From JAWKZG01 sp041396125 (lineage in GTDB: Bacteria > Pseudomonadota > Gammaproteobacteria > Competibacterales > Competibacteraceae), in NCBI GenBank assembly GCA_041396125.1, contig JAWKZG010000006.1:62001-126000 (forward strand): 64,000 nucleotides of DNA. The letters are read 5' to 3'. A program made the position numbers and the translations under genes. The notes under the pieces are model-generated. The model saw only the letters and a program-made list of their open reading frames with translations, was not told the DNA's origin and made no database searches. Numbering within the stretch: position 1 is the first letter of the stretch; each line of letters opens with the position of its first letter. Positions 54,184 to 63,572 of the stretch are shown piece by piece.

Positions 54184-55026
54184 TCAGATAGTGCCGCCAC
54201 TCAAGACATGCAGAATAGAAATTTCGGGTGGAACCAGAAACCGCACCGGCAGAATGCTGGTGCCAAGCCCCGGACTGACGAACATGTGACGATCTGCTTC
54301 CTGGATATGCCCGATGGCGAAGCGCTCACCGAAGTGTGAGGGCACAATGAGACGGCCAAGGACGGGGAAGTATACCTGTCCGCCATGGGTGTGGCCGGCA
54401 ATCGTCAGAGTGATGCGTGACGGAAGAACCGGAAAAATATCAGGATTATGAGTGAACGCGAGTACGGGTGTTGCTGCAGGTATCCTGGCCAGCGTTGCTG
54501 CAATATCGTGGGGAGCTTCCCAGAAATCGCTGATGCCTGCCAGCCAGAAGCGGCAATCGCCGTGCGTGAGGTTGATAGCGGTATCCTCAAGCACGGGAAT
54601 GCCATCCTGTTCCAGCGCTTGCCGGACGCGCGCTCCATCCAGCCACCAGTCATGATTGCCAAGGACCGCGTAGACCCCCATCGGTGCTTCAAGGCGGGCC
54701 AGAACAGGCGTCATGTCTTCCGGTGCGATGAATTGTCCTCCCAGCACTTCCTGGACGACGTAATCGCCAGCCAGCAGAATCAGATCCGGCTGCGCTTGCA
54801 GCGTCAGATCAACAATCTCATTCAGTTTATCCAGTCCATTGTAAGGCGAACCGGTATGCGGATCAGCCAATACAGCAATACGCAACCCGCTGCACGGCTG
54901 CGGCCATTGCGGGATGTTCAGGGTATAGTTAGCCTTGCGCAGGCTGCCGGGCTCCCACCAGAACGCCCATAATCCCAGCAACAGCCCTGTCGACAAAATC
55001 GCCCGGCTGAACCAGCGCAAGGTCAT
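54184..55026 (-). CDS. Membrane-anchored metallophosphoesterase
   Basis: A 280-residue calcineurin-type phosphoesterase anchored by an N-terminal hydrophobic helix (FSRAILSTGLLLGLWAFWW). Metal ligands are in VLADPHTGSPY, LLAGDYV, LGNHDWW and AGHTHGGQ, all in family order. It resembles YkuE/LpxG-type enzymes acting on phospholipid or UDP-diacylglucosamine-like substrates at the membrane. The first motif has DPH where DLH is usual, which is tolerated in the family. It is convergent with the toxin gene and unlikely to be part of that locus. Confidence 0.88.
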   Translation of the reverse strand: MTLRWFSRAILSTGLLLGLWAFWWEPGSLRKANYTLNIPQWPQPCSGLRIAVLADPHTGSPYNGLDKLNEIVDLTLQAQPDLILLAGDYVVQEVLGGQFIAPEDMTPVLARLEAPMGVYAVLGNHDWWLDGARVRQALEQDGIPVLEDTAINLTHGDCRFWLAGISDFWEAPHDIAATLARIPAATPVLAFTHNPDIFPVLPSRITLTIAGHTHGGQVYFPVLGRLIVPSHFGERFAIGHIQEADRHMFVSPGLGTSILPVRFLVPPEISILHVLSGGTI

Positions 55027-55107
55027 TGGCGACTATGGCCCGGCTGTTATACGAAAAGTGGATGATCTTGCATCGTGCACCGCTATCACGCCAGAACCCA
55101 GTCCGTC

Positions 55108-55127
55108 ATTCCCGCGCAGGCGGGAAT
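55108..55127. repeat. dRS3-like palindromic element, copy 2
   Basis: Identical 20-base palindrome ATTCCC-GCGCAGGC-GGGAAT to the one at 49541, here between the metallophosphoesterase and YfcF genes. The two copies bracket a 5.6-kb segment carrying the LLM/LysR pair and the toxin-antitoxin locus. Confidence 0.85.
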
Positions 55128-55155
55128 CCAGCAATGCTTAAGGTGCAGCAAAGTA

Positions 55156-55788
55156 TTAGAGCGGCGGACGCGGCTGCCGGCACCATGCCTGCACTGATGG
55201 CCGCTGCCATTGCCGCTGTGCATAAGCAGCTAATTTGCCGGGCACCGGGTCGTCGTTCAGAACAAGGCGGTTCAGCATGAGTGCAAGATCGGTATCGGCG
55301 ATGCACCATTGTCCAAAAAGATGTTCCGCGTTGTCCGGCAGCAGTGCTTGCGCGGCGGCAAACAGTTTTTCTGCGGACGCTTGCGCCCCGGCGGAGAGTT
55401 TTGCAGCTTTTGCGCCATAGAAGACGACTTCGGTGGAGCGCTCCTGCCTGATGGGTGCAAGATCGCTGCGCAACCAGGCCTGAATCTGGCGGGCTCTGGC
55501 GCGCTGTTGCAAGCCAGCAGGGTACAAGGGGACGTTCGGGAAAGCCTCGTCCAGATACTCCGTAATGGCGGATGACTCGGACAGCGCAAAGTCGTCATGC
55601 AGCAAAGTCGGTACGCGACGGGTCAGCGATGTAGCGGCATAGCGCGGTTCTTGATTGGCCTTGGCAGCGAGATCGATGGTTTGCATCTTGAAGGGCAAGC
55701 CTTTTTCGTGCAGCGCCACGAACACGGACATCGCGTAGGGACTTGCGAACTGTGAGTCAACGTAAAGCAGTAGGTTGTGCAGTGACAT
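55156..55788 (-). CDS. yfcF: Glutathione S-transferase, YfcF type
   Basis: A 210-residue glutathione transferase. The N-terminal thioredoxin-like domain includes SPYAMSVFVALHEKGLPFKMQTIDLAAKANQEP and LSESSAITEYLDEAFP, where the ES pair binds glutathione. The C-terminal helical domain has RARQIQAWLRSDLAPIRQERSTEVVFYGAKAAKLS and LFGQWCIADTDLALMLNRLVL. This closely follows E. coli YfcF, which has glutathione peroxidase and transferase activity against peroxides. It is transcribed in the same direction as the alcohol dehydrogenase 24 bases upstream. Confidence 0.92.
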   Translation of the reverse strand: MSLHNLLLYVDSQFASPYAMSVFVALHEKGLPFKMQTIDLAAKANQEPRYAATSLTRRVPTLLHDDFALSESSAITEYLDEAFPNVPLYPAGLQQRARARQIQAWLRSDLAPIRQERSTEVVFYGAKAAKLSAGAQASAEKLFAAAQALLPDNAEHLFGQWCIADTDLALMLNRLVLNDDPVPGKLAAYAQRQWQRPSVQAWCRQPRPPL

Positions 55789-55811
55789 GGCGGCCTCGGA
55801 ATAAGCGGGTG

Positions 55812-56909
55812 TTATCGCATCAGTAAAATACTGCGCGCGACTTCGCCGTGATCCAGTGCGGCGTAGGCTTCGTTGATCTGCTCCAGCGGGTAGCTGCGGC
55901 TGACCATGGGATCAATTTTCAATTTGCCGCTCATATAAAGATCGATCAGCTTGGGGAAATCCAGCCAGGGACGGGCCGATCCATACCATGAACCCATAAT
56001 GACTTTCTCGGTACGCGGCAGCGACAAGGCGTTGATCTGGATCACATCGTTTTCGGGTGCCATGCCGACGATAACGGTCACACCGCCAAGCCGGGTTGAT
56101 TCATAGGCCATTTCAATGGTTTTGCTATTGCCGATGGCTTCGAAAGCATAATCCACACCGCCTTTACTGAGCTCGACAATACGCGCGGCGGCATCGCCCT
56201 GACTGGCATTGATCAGATCGGTCGCGCCGAACTGGCGGGCGTATTCCAGCTTATTGTCTTTCAGGTCGACGGCGAAAATACGCTCGGCCCCGGCCAGCAC
56301 CGCGCCCTGAATGCAATTCAGACCAACCCCGCCGCAGCCGATGATTACCGCGCTGCTGCCGGGTGGCATTTTTGCGGTATTAGTGACCGCGCCCACGCCG
56401 GTCATAACCGAACAGCCGATCAGACAGGCTTTATCCAGTGGCATGTCCTTGCGAATCGGAACTGCACCCGATTCCGGCACTACGGCATATTCCGAAAACG
56501 ATGACACGCGAGCGAAATGATGAATATCCTGGCCGTTGCGATGCATTCTAACCGTGCCGTCGAACAGCTGATAGCGCGGCGTATCACTGCCATTGCACAA
56601 CACCGGACGACCACCCACACAGTCACGACACCAGCCGCAATTGGGCCGAAAATTCAGTACCACATGATCGCCGGGTTTGACATGCCGCACACCGGTGCCG
56701 ATGTGCTCGACTACGCCAGCGGCTTCGTGCCCCAGTACCACCGGCATTGGCGATGACCATTCGCCTTTCATGACGTGATAGTCGGAATGACAGACGCCGG
56801 CGGATTCGATGCGAACCAGAACCTCGCCGTCCTTGGGATCATCCAGTTCAATGTGTTCGATAACCAGCGGGGTATTGGCTTCATACAATACGGCAGCTTT
56901 GGTTTGCAT
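55812..56909 (-). CDS. Zinc-dependent alcohol dehydrogenase
   Basis: A 365-residue medium-chain dehydrogenase. I place the start at ATG 56909 (MQTKAAVLYEANTPLVIEHIE) with GAGGAG in the leader; an upstream in-frame ATG at 56981 gives an unlikely extension. The catalytic zinc motif is GVCHSDYH with GHEAAGVV, the structural zinc cysteines are in NCGWCRDCVGGRPVLC, and the NAD-binding GCGGVGLNCIQGAVLAGA motif is present. It resembles the class-III/NDMA-type ADHs. The substrate alcohol or aldehyde is unknown. YfcF follows 24 bases downstream and could be co-transcribed. Confidence 0.9.
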   Translation of the reverse strand: MQTKAAVLYEANTPLVIEHIELDDPKDGEVLVRIESAGVCHSDYHVMKGEWSSPMPVVLGHEAAGVVEHIGTGVRHVKPGDHVVLNFRPNCGWCRDCVGGRPVLCNGSDTPRYQLFDGTVRMHRNGQDIHHFARVSSFSEYAVVPESGAVPIRKDMPLDKACLIGCSVMTGVGAVTNTAKMPPGSSAVIIGCGGVGLNCIQGAVLAGAERIFAVDLKDNKLEYARQFGATDLINASQGDAAARIVELSKGGVDYAFEAIGNSKTIEMAYESTRLGGVTVIVGMAPENDVIQINALSLPRTEKVIMGSWYGSARPWLDFPKLIDLYMSGKLKIDPMVSRSYPLEQINEAYAALDHGEVARSILLMR

Positions 56910-57041
56910 ACTGAATAACTCCTCGTGGGTCATTGGAATAGTAATTGTGGTTATGCAGAAATAATATGATAACAGCCACACTTGCCGTACTGGAGTAAAT
57001 ACAGATCGCCGCCGCGATCAGGTGTCGGCAAATTCGTGTTT

Positions 57042-58299
57042 TTATTGTAATAAAGGCGAGGCTATAAAAAATTTTATCACCAGCGCGTTGGCCAGATCGA
57101 TGAAAAACGCACCGACCAGAGGGACCACCAGAAACGCTTTCGGCGATGCGCCATATTTGCCCGTCACCGCCTGCATATTACCGATTGCCACCGGTGTGGC
57201 TCCAAGCCCCAAACCGGCGAAACCAGCGCTCATCACCGCCGCATCGTAGTCGCGACCCATTACCCGGAACACAATGAAGACCGCCACTAGCGTCATCACC
57301 GACACCTGTGCAAACAATACCAGCAGCATTGGACCAAATGCCTGCGACAGCACCAGCAGATCTACATGCTCATCAGACTGATAGTTGAGAAAATATGCAG
57401 GCTGACGCGAAAGCAAATAAACGAGCAGCCCAGCAGTGGTCGCGCTGGTGCGGTCGGCGAGATTGGTGAGCGCAATGCCGACCAGCATGGCGGTCAGGAA
57501 TCCCGGCAGCAGCACGCCTTGGGCGAACAGCAAACGGTTGATCTGGTCACCGGTGCCAACACAGATTGCCAGCATCAGAATGGTGCGCAGTACATCATCG
57601 GCAGTGCGGCAGTCGGTTCTGGTCGTGCTGTCTGTCGCGATGGCTGCCGTTGTCTCCGTGTTGACCTTAGGTTGCAGTTTGTTTCGGGTAATCAGGCGCT
57701 TCGGCATCGGCCAGCCGATATGCCTCCGGTAATCAGCCCAGTTATCGCAAAAGCAATGCCGATTTCCTGGCCGCGACCAGCCCGGCTTTTTCGCTTCGCT
57801 GCCCCAGGCGATAGCGGTGCTGGGACACCGGCAAACGATATGCTGCCGGCAAACAGGCCATAGCCCGGATTGGCGTCCAGCGCCAGCGCCAACACGCCGG
57901 TGGTGTTTTGCAAGACCAGAAACACCACCGCCACTGCCAGCAGCAAGGCCAGCGCTTTGCCACCTTCGGCCAGCAACCTGAATTTCCGCTCCCAGCCCGA
58001 TAGTGCTGGAAAAAGACCAGCAGCACAGGTCGCGGACGGCATCGAAACCGATCTCGACTCGCCAGAACCGGGCGATCAGTGCGACCAGCAGACTGCACAA
58101 CAACCCGCCCGTGACTGCTGGCGGAATATTGTACCGGTTCATGCCGACCTTCTGGGTAATACGGGTGCCCAGATAAAGCAATTGTACGCCGATGATCAGG
58201 TGTTATTGCCCCTACAGCATAATCTGGGCGGGTACTTCCTCTCGGCAGTGTATTTCGGGCCGGCCAGGGCCGTACCTGAGGCATTTGCCAGAAATACAT
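57042..58299 (-). pseudogene. gltS: Sodium/glutamate symporter (GltS family), frame-disrupted
   Basis: Frames on the minus strand combine into one GltS-family transporter. The N-terminal part, near 58200-58050, reads LLYLGTRITQKVGMNRYNIPPAVTGGLLCSLLVAL. A middle stretch (LLAVAVVFLVLQNTTGVLALALDANPGYGLFAGSISFAG) and a later one (ITRNKLQP, GTGDQINRLLFAQGVLLPGFLTAML) lie in other frames, and RVSLHIFSTISLMSM near 57390 shows yet another shift. The C-terminal half from SVMTLVAVFIVFRVMGRDYDAAVMSAGFAGLGLGATPVAIGNMQAVTGKYG is well conserved. At least four indels would be needed. Function would be sodium-driven glutamate uptake. Confidence 0.75.
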
Positions 58300-58647
58300 A
58301 GTATCGAAGAGGGTCTTTCTATCGGGTCTGCGGTTGCATTATTCTATTTATGTCACGATAAGCCTATTGACCATAGGCTTATATTCAAAATTAAGGAGTT
58401 GGTGGCTTTGGAATTGAGATGAATAGTGGTGCAAGTGGTAAAAGTGGCAGGTGTGTGAATGTGTTTGGTTTTTTATAATGAATAGTCAAAGTGGAAAAAT
58501 ATTGTGTATTTTTTGGACAAATATTATAATCATAACATGATTTTTAACAACATGGCGTGTTATTATTAACTCAAAATCGAGTTTTAGAGTTTTAATATTT
58601 TGTTTTATTTTGTGGTTATTTTTTAAGGGATTTTTTCGCCAAGGTGG
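58300..58647 (+). other. AT-rich leader region of the CRISPR array
   Basis: About 340 bases without a gene, increasingly AT-rich toward 58647, with T- and A-runs (TTTTTATAATG, TTATTTTTTAAGGG). AT-richness directly before the first repeat, and the degenerate repeat at the far end, suggest that this is the leader and that the array is read on the plus strand. Confidence 0.65.
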
Positions 58648-60076
58648 GTAGCAAACTTAAGCCCTGAATAAAAAGGGATTAAGACGGCGACCCTCGCCCA
58701 CCCTTTCCATCTCGTCGAGGTAGTAACCAAGCCCTGAATAAAAAGGGATTTTGAGACCTTTCTGTATATTGTAGGTATTCTATTAGGTAAAGTAGTAACC
58801 AGTTCTGAATAAAAAGGGATTAAGACGACACTTTTATCAGCATCTGACAGATGTAAATGTAGTAACCAAGCCCTGAATAAAAAGGATTAAGACCTGTGGG
58901 GAGCGACGCGCTTTTTTGAGTCCAGGTTGTAGTAACCCAAGCCCTGAATAAAAAGGGATTAAGACTATTTTTGTTGAGTTTATCTCCACGGGCTTACAAC
59001 CAAGCCCCGGAATAAAAAGGGATTAAGACCTTTGTACTGACACCTTTTGTCAGTAACCCGATAGTAGTAACCAAGCCCTGAATAAAAAAGGGTTAAGACC
59101 CTGTTTCGAAGACGTTCCAACGCATCGACAAATTGTAGTAACCAAGCCCTGAATAAAAAGGGATTAAGACAATCAGAAGTCAAGGGTTTCAGGCTGAGGA
59201 CAGTAGTAACCAAGCCCTGAATAAAAAGGGGATTAAGACATGTCATCCTTGTCCGCCCCTGACGATTCGCCTGTTGTAGTAACCGCTCTGAATAAAAAGG
59301 GATTAAGACGAACCAATCAAGGCCCTCTGGAATCGAGACGTGGAGTAGTAACCAAGTTCTGAATAAAAAGGGATTAAGACCCGTTGATACTGACCACCTC
59401 GATGTTGCCCTCGCGTAGTAACCGCTTCCGAATAAAAAGGATTAAGACTTGTTGATTTCCTTCGATACCAACACGAAAGTCGTAGTAACCAAGCCCCAAC
59501 AAAAGGATTAAGACATCGGCCTGCTCGGCGTCTAGGTTGTAAAGCGGGTGTGGTGCAGTAACCAAGCCCTGAATAAAAGGGATTAAGACCGCCGCCATTA
59601 CTCGCCCCGCTCTGCCTTTAGGTAGTAACCAAGCCCTGAATAAAAAAGGATACACTTTAGCTACCCGACATATCTCATACACTGCTAGCAGGTAGTAACC
59701 AAGCCCCGAATAAAAAGTGATTAAGACGCCCAAAACACCTCACGCCAAAACTGCTCTTCGGTGTAGTAACCAAGCCCCGAATAAAAGGGATTAAGACGAT
59801 ACAGGTGGAATCTTTTGCTATTCACCCGGTTGTGTGCAACTAAGCCCTGAATAAAAGGATTAAGACCCATAAAGGTCATACTTGCTCCAGTCTTTGTTCA
59901 CGGTAGTAACCAAGCCCTGAATAAAAAGGGATTAAGACATCGCGCCCAGCCCATACCGTATCCACAGCCCAGCCGTAGTAACCAAGCCCTGAATAAAAGG
60001 GATTAAGACCGGGAATTGAATCGCAATCCCTGCAAGAAGGCAGAAAGTAGTAACTAAGCCCTGAATAAAAAGGGAT
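58648..60076 (+). CRISPR. CRISPR array, 21 repeats and 20 spacers, no adjacent cas genes
   Basis: Repeats of about 36 bases begin GTAGTAACCAAGCCC and end GGGATTAAGAC, with an internal CCCT/AGGG dyad around TGAATAAAA, alternating with spacers of about 27-40 bases, all different. Full consensus copies are for example at 59135-59170 and 59903-59938. Other starts include 58648, 58720, 58791, 58859, 58929, 58993, 59064, 59203, 59276, 59345, 59415, 59482, 59555, 59622, 59692, 59763, 59834, 59975 and 60047. The last copy (60047-60076) is cut off after GGGAT and the copy at 59622 has an altered 3' end. An ATTAAGAC 3' end is the kind of tag seen in type I and III systems. No cas gene is present in the window, so it is orphan or its cas genes lie elsewhere. 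Confidence 0.97.
60047..60076 (+). repeat. Degenerate, truncated terminal CRISPR repeat
   Basis: The final repeat reads GTAGTAACTAAGCCC... and stops after GGGAT, lacking the TTAAGAC end. Terminal repeat degeneration usually marks the trailer end, giving the array orientation. Confidence 0.85.
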
Positions 60077-60247
60077 CGCCCATCCTCGCCCGTGATATTT
60101 ACCCGCATGATCCAGCGATATAATCAGGTGTTCAGTAGCTAAAAAAATAAGTTAAGCTGTTAATCAGCTTGACGATTAACCATCGGGCGGAGAGCCAAAT
60201 ATCAAAAGGCCAGTGTCTCGTTATCCATTTGTGCTGGAGCATCGGTT

Positions 60248-60846
60248 ATGGATTTGTTCGTTATTAATGTTGTCGCTATTGTATTTTTTTTGATTCTCGG
60301 GCTTGCCGCTAATGCACTGAAGAAGCGTGGGGCACGTCTGGACTATCCTTATCAATATCAATTACAGGCATTGTTTACCCCTGCTGAGCGGTCATTTTAT
60401 GGCGTACTCAAACAAGCCGTAGGCGATCAGTACGATATTTTTGGCAAGGTACGCGTGGCCGATGTGCTGACGCCGAAGCGCGGTATGAACCGCAGTGAAT
60501 GGCAGCGTGCGTTCAATAAAATCTCAGCCAGGCACTTTGATTTCGTGCTGTGTGATAAAGCGTCCCTTACCGTTCAGGTGATCGGAACTGATGACAGCAG
60601 CCATAACAAGACCAATCGCATCGAACGGGACGAGTTTGTGAATAAGGCGGCGGAGGGTATTGTTTGGCATTATCCGGTTTCCGGCCAAAGCGACTACACC
60701 ATCCAGGCGATACAAGACACTGTTTTACCTCATCAGCAAGCGGCACACAACGTGACGTTCCTTTCGCTGATGTTCTCGCAGATGAGGTTCCCAAGCCTCA
60801 AATGGGTATCAATGCCCTCGACGTGCCAGAAACCGTAAAAAACTAG
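60248..60846 (+). CDS. DUF2726-domain protein with N-terminal membrane helix, frame-disrupted near its 3' end
   Basis: The protein begins with a hydrophobic helix (LFVINVVAIVFFLILGLAANAL) followed by YPYQYQLQALFTPAERSFYGVLKQAVGDQYDIFGKVRVADVLTP. This is the opening of DUF2726, a small domain (N-terminal membrane anchor plus a nuclease-like-sized domain of unknown function). FDFVLCDKASLTVQVIGTDDSSHNKTNRIERDEFVNKAA fits the rest of the domain. The open frame as read ends at 60838 with an implausible tail, while a shifted frame near 60750 gives DVLADEVPKPQMGINALDVPETVKN ending at 60846, which looks genuine. It lies 170 bases downstream of the CRISPR array on the same strand. Confidence 0.7.
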
Positions 60847-61020
60847 ATGAAAAAGCATCAGAATCGCGGCAAAGAAATCGAAATTACGCTGCCAAGTATC
60901 AGCGTCCCGAAGACTAGTTGCTGGGTTTTTGAAACTGTCCGTAGCCTGGGGCGTTTGCCTGAGTGCACATCATCATGTGATTTTATATTTTGCGGAATTG
61001 ATTCGCTATGTACCTCATAG
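60847..61020 (+). CDS. Possible 57-residue hypothetical protein
   Basis: A short open frame starting with ATG immediately after the DUF2726 stop (TAGATG). It has basic residues at the start and several cysteines later (about residues 25, 40, 44, 48, 55). No family is recognised and it may be a continuation or spurious. Included for completeness. Confidence 0.25.
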   Translation: MKKHQNRGKEIEITLPSISVPKTSCWVFETVRSLGRLPECTSSCDFIFCGIDSLCTS

Positions 61021-61182
61021 TTGATTAATGTTGATGTTTATTTCCAACAAATAACCACAATTCCCCTAAAAGCTGTCAAATTTCACCACATTTCCCTTTA
61101 GATTGACTCAAATCTGGCGCACGACTGACGGTAGCCCGTCGTGCTTTTTGTAAAGTATTCGCGAGGCTAAATAGACACCACC
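61021..61182. other. AT-rich spacer between the DUF2726 region and the di-haem cytochrome gene
   Basis: No gene or RNA is visible. It ends in the short ribosome-binding region of the cytochrome gene. Several A/T runs occur, but I see no clear promoter. Confidence 0.5.
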
Positions 61183-62743
61183 ATGATGAAACAACAATGC
61201 CGTATTTTTTCCTATTGCTTGCAGTTCAGTCTGCTTGCAACGCCGCTGGGCTTCACTACGTCAGCGCTGGCCGCAGAGTTTGACGACTCAATAGGGGTAA
61301 TCGCTGAAAGTCATCTGCCGCAGGCGGAGCATATTGAGCAGGCGGAACTGTTCGACCTGGTTGCCGCCGGGCGCAATGAACAGGCGTTTGAGCTGGCTTT
61401 TGAGGTGGGTGATGAACTGTTCGAGACGACTTTCAATGTTCTTGATGGTATTGGTGCGCAGGTTGGCGACGGGCAGTTGTTCACGCGGGTGCCGCGCGCT
61501 GATCTGAACGCTGAGGGAGAATGGGCGACGCATATTCCCGCACGGGCTACGGGGCCGAATGCGCAGGCTTGTAATGCCTGCCATAACCAGCCCAGTGATG
61601 ATGGGGCGGGCGCGGTTAACAGCAATGTGCATCGCGATCCTCTGCACAGTGGCACGATGGGAGCCTTTATTACCCGTACGCCGCATTTGTTTGGTCTGGG
61701 AGGGAAACAGCGCCTGGCTGAAGAAAATATTCGATGACTTGCAGCAGCAACAGGATCTTGCCATTGATGCAGCTTGTCAGGACGGGGTGGGAGCATACGG
61801 TAGAGCTGAGCAGTAAAGGGATATCGTTTGGCATGCTATCGGTGAGTCGGCTGTCCAGCAATCCTTGCGAAGCTGCTATTGACACCGGACAGGTGGCAGG
61901 CGTCGATGCTGATCTGGTTATTAAACCTTGCAGTGGAAGGAAGCGATGCATTCATCCGCAAGTTCAATCGCGAAGCTTCCCATAACGAACTGGGACTGCA
62001 GGCGGTAGAGCTGGTGGGCTACGGTGTCGATGGTGATGGCGATGGCATTGTTGATGAAATGACGGTGGGTGATCAGACCACGCTGATGATTTACCTGGCC
62101 GCACAACCCCGACCAGTCACGCTGGAATTGACAATCTGGGTTTGATCCCGTCGTTGACGCAACCTGAAAAACAGCAGATCCGCGACGGTGAAGAGGTTTT
62201 CGAGCTGACCGGCTGCGCCGCCTGCCATGTCCCTGTCTTGACCGTGGATGATCCGGTTTTGTACGAACCGAGCCGTAACATCAACTACCGTGACAGAAGC
62301 CCGGCGGCCAGGACCCGCGTGCTGAAGGCGTCGATCCGAGCTTTGCCGTCAGCTTCGATTTAACCCGCGATCAGCCGGACAATATCATTCGCAACCGAGG
62401 CAACCGCACCCGTCGTCTGGGCAGTTTTGAACGGGATCGGCAGGGGCGGGCGCTTATCCGGCTCTACAGCGATCTGAAACGACACGATATGGGCGCGGCG
62501 CTGGCCGAGAATATCGACGAAACCGGCTCGGGTGCGGCAACCTGGTTGACCAAACCGCTCACAAAACGACCATATCGCAACAGATGGTCGTGCCACTACC
62601 CTGACCGGGCCATTCTGGCGCATGGCGGCGAGGCAGCGATAGCGCAGCAGGCATTTCGCGATCTGACAACTGCTGAACAAGGAGCCTTTGCTGGCTTTTT
62701 TAAAGAGCGTCTGGTTTGGCTTAAGCAGGAGGAGGAAGCGTAA
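61183..62743 (+). pseudogene. Di-haem c-type cytochrome (DUF1111 / thiol-oxidoreductase-like), frame-disrupted
   Basis: The N-terminal part starts with a signal peptide (YCLQFSLLATPLGFTTSALAAE) and carries the first haem site in AQACNACHNQPSDDGAGAV, followed by RTPHLFGLGGKQRLAEE. Later fragments in other frames read AIDAACQDGVGAYG, LQAVELVGYGVDGDGDGIVDEMTVGDQTTLMIYLAAQPRP and IRDGEEVFELTGCAACHVPVLTVDD, giving the second haem motif CAACH. The C-terminal part ends near 62743 (LTTAEQGAFAGFFKERLVWLKQEE). These match the di-haem oxidoreductase family with two CxxCH sites. At least four indels are required. The protein would be periplasmic. Confidence 0.7.
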
Positions 62744-62770
62744 GAAACTGTTTTAAAAACAGCTTCTTTT
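62742..62770 (+). terminator. Rho-independent terminator after the cytochrome gene
   Basis: AAGAAACTGTTTT (62742-62754) pairs with AAAACAGCTTCTT (62756-62768) with one internal mismatch, followed by T residues. Confidence 0.6.
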
Positions 62771-62877
62771 GAAACAAACGCTAAGCCTTGGGGATTGCGG
62801 TGGGTGACGGCTTTCACTGGCACCGTAATCGTTATAGGGTTACTGTTTCTGACTCACTCCATTCGGTACCCGTTATT

Positions 62878-63564
62878 ATGAGCGCATTATCGGTCATGGT
62901 CGTCGAAGACGACGCCGCTATCGCCGAACTGGTTGTAAAAAACCTCACAGCGGCCGGTTTTCAGTGCCACCATGTCAGCCGTGGTGATGAGGTGCTCAAA
63001 GCCATTGCACGCCTGAATCCGGCCTTGCTGATACTGGATATTCAACTGCCGCGAGTTGATGGACTTGAACTGACCCGGCGTATCCACAGCGCAGCGATCT
63101 GCCGATTCTGCTGCTGACAGCCTGTTCCAGTGATGTCGACAGTGCTGGGGTTTGAGCTTGGGGCCGATGATTACGTCACCAAACCGTTCAGCACTACCGA
63201 GCTGGTCGCCCGACACGTGGCTTTACTGCGCCGCGCGCTGATTGCCCCGCAGCAGAAACCGGTTCAGTGCGGCGATCTGTCACCGATCCTTCGAGTCGAT
63301 CTGTTAAAGTCGGGGCAGTATCAGCATTGAAGTCACCAGTCTGGAGTTCGATCGGTTTTGGCGGCTGCGTCAGCCGGCCGGGTATTCAGCCGCGATGCGC
63401 TGATGGATCAGGTCTGGAGCGAGGGACGTATTATCGATGATCGTCCTCCATTGACAGCCTGATCAGCTGCTTGCGGCGCAAACTGGAACCCGATCCGGCC
63501 AAACCGCGCTATATCCACCGTGTGGGGCGCAGGTTATCGCTGTGTCGAGCCGGTGGACGCTTAG
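62878..63564 (+). pseudogene. OmpR-type response regulator, frame-disrupted
   Basis: From ATG 62878 the receiver domain reads VMVVEDDAAIAELVVKNLTAAGF and the phosphoacceptor is in ALLILDIQLPRVDGLEL. The frame breaks near 63100, then LGFELGADDYVTKPFSTTELVARHVALLRR continues, giving the conserved lysine. After further shifts near 63330-63440, SRDALMDQVWSEGRIIDDR, SIDSLISCLRRKLEPDPAKPRYIHRV and RCVEPVDA form the winged-helix domain of an OmpR/PhoB-type regulator, ending at 63564. All expected motifs are there, so sequencing indels are likely. The following gene at the window edge looks like its sensor kinase. Confidence 0.75.
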
Positions 63565-63572
63565 TCCGCTTC

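Noticed and set aside
58980..59733. Minus-strand frames of 88 and 119 residues inside the CRISPR array
   Set aside because: Their repetitive peptides (for example PFLFRAWL) are translations of the CRISPR repeat itself, not proteins.
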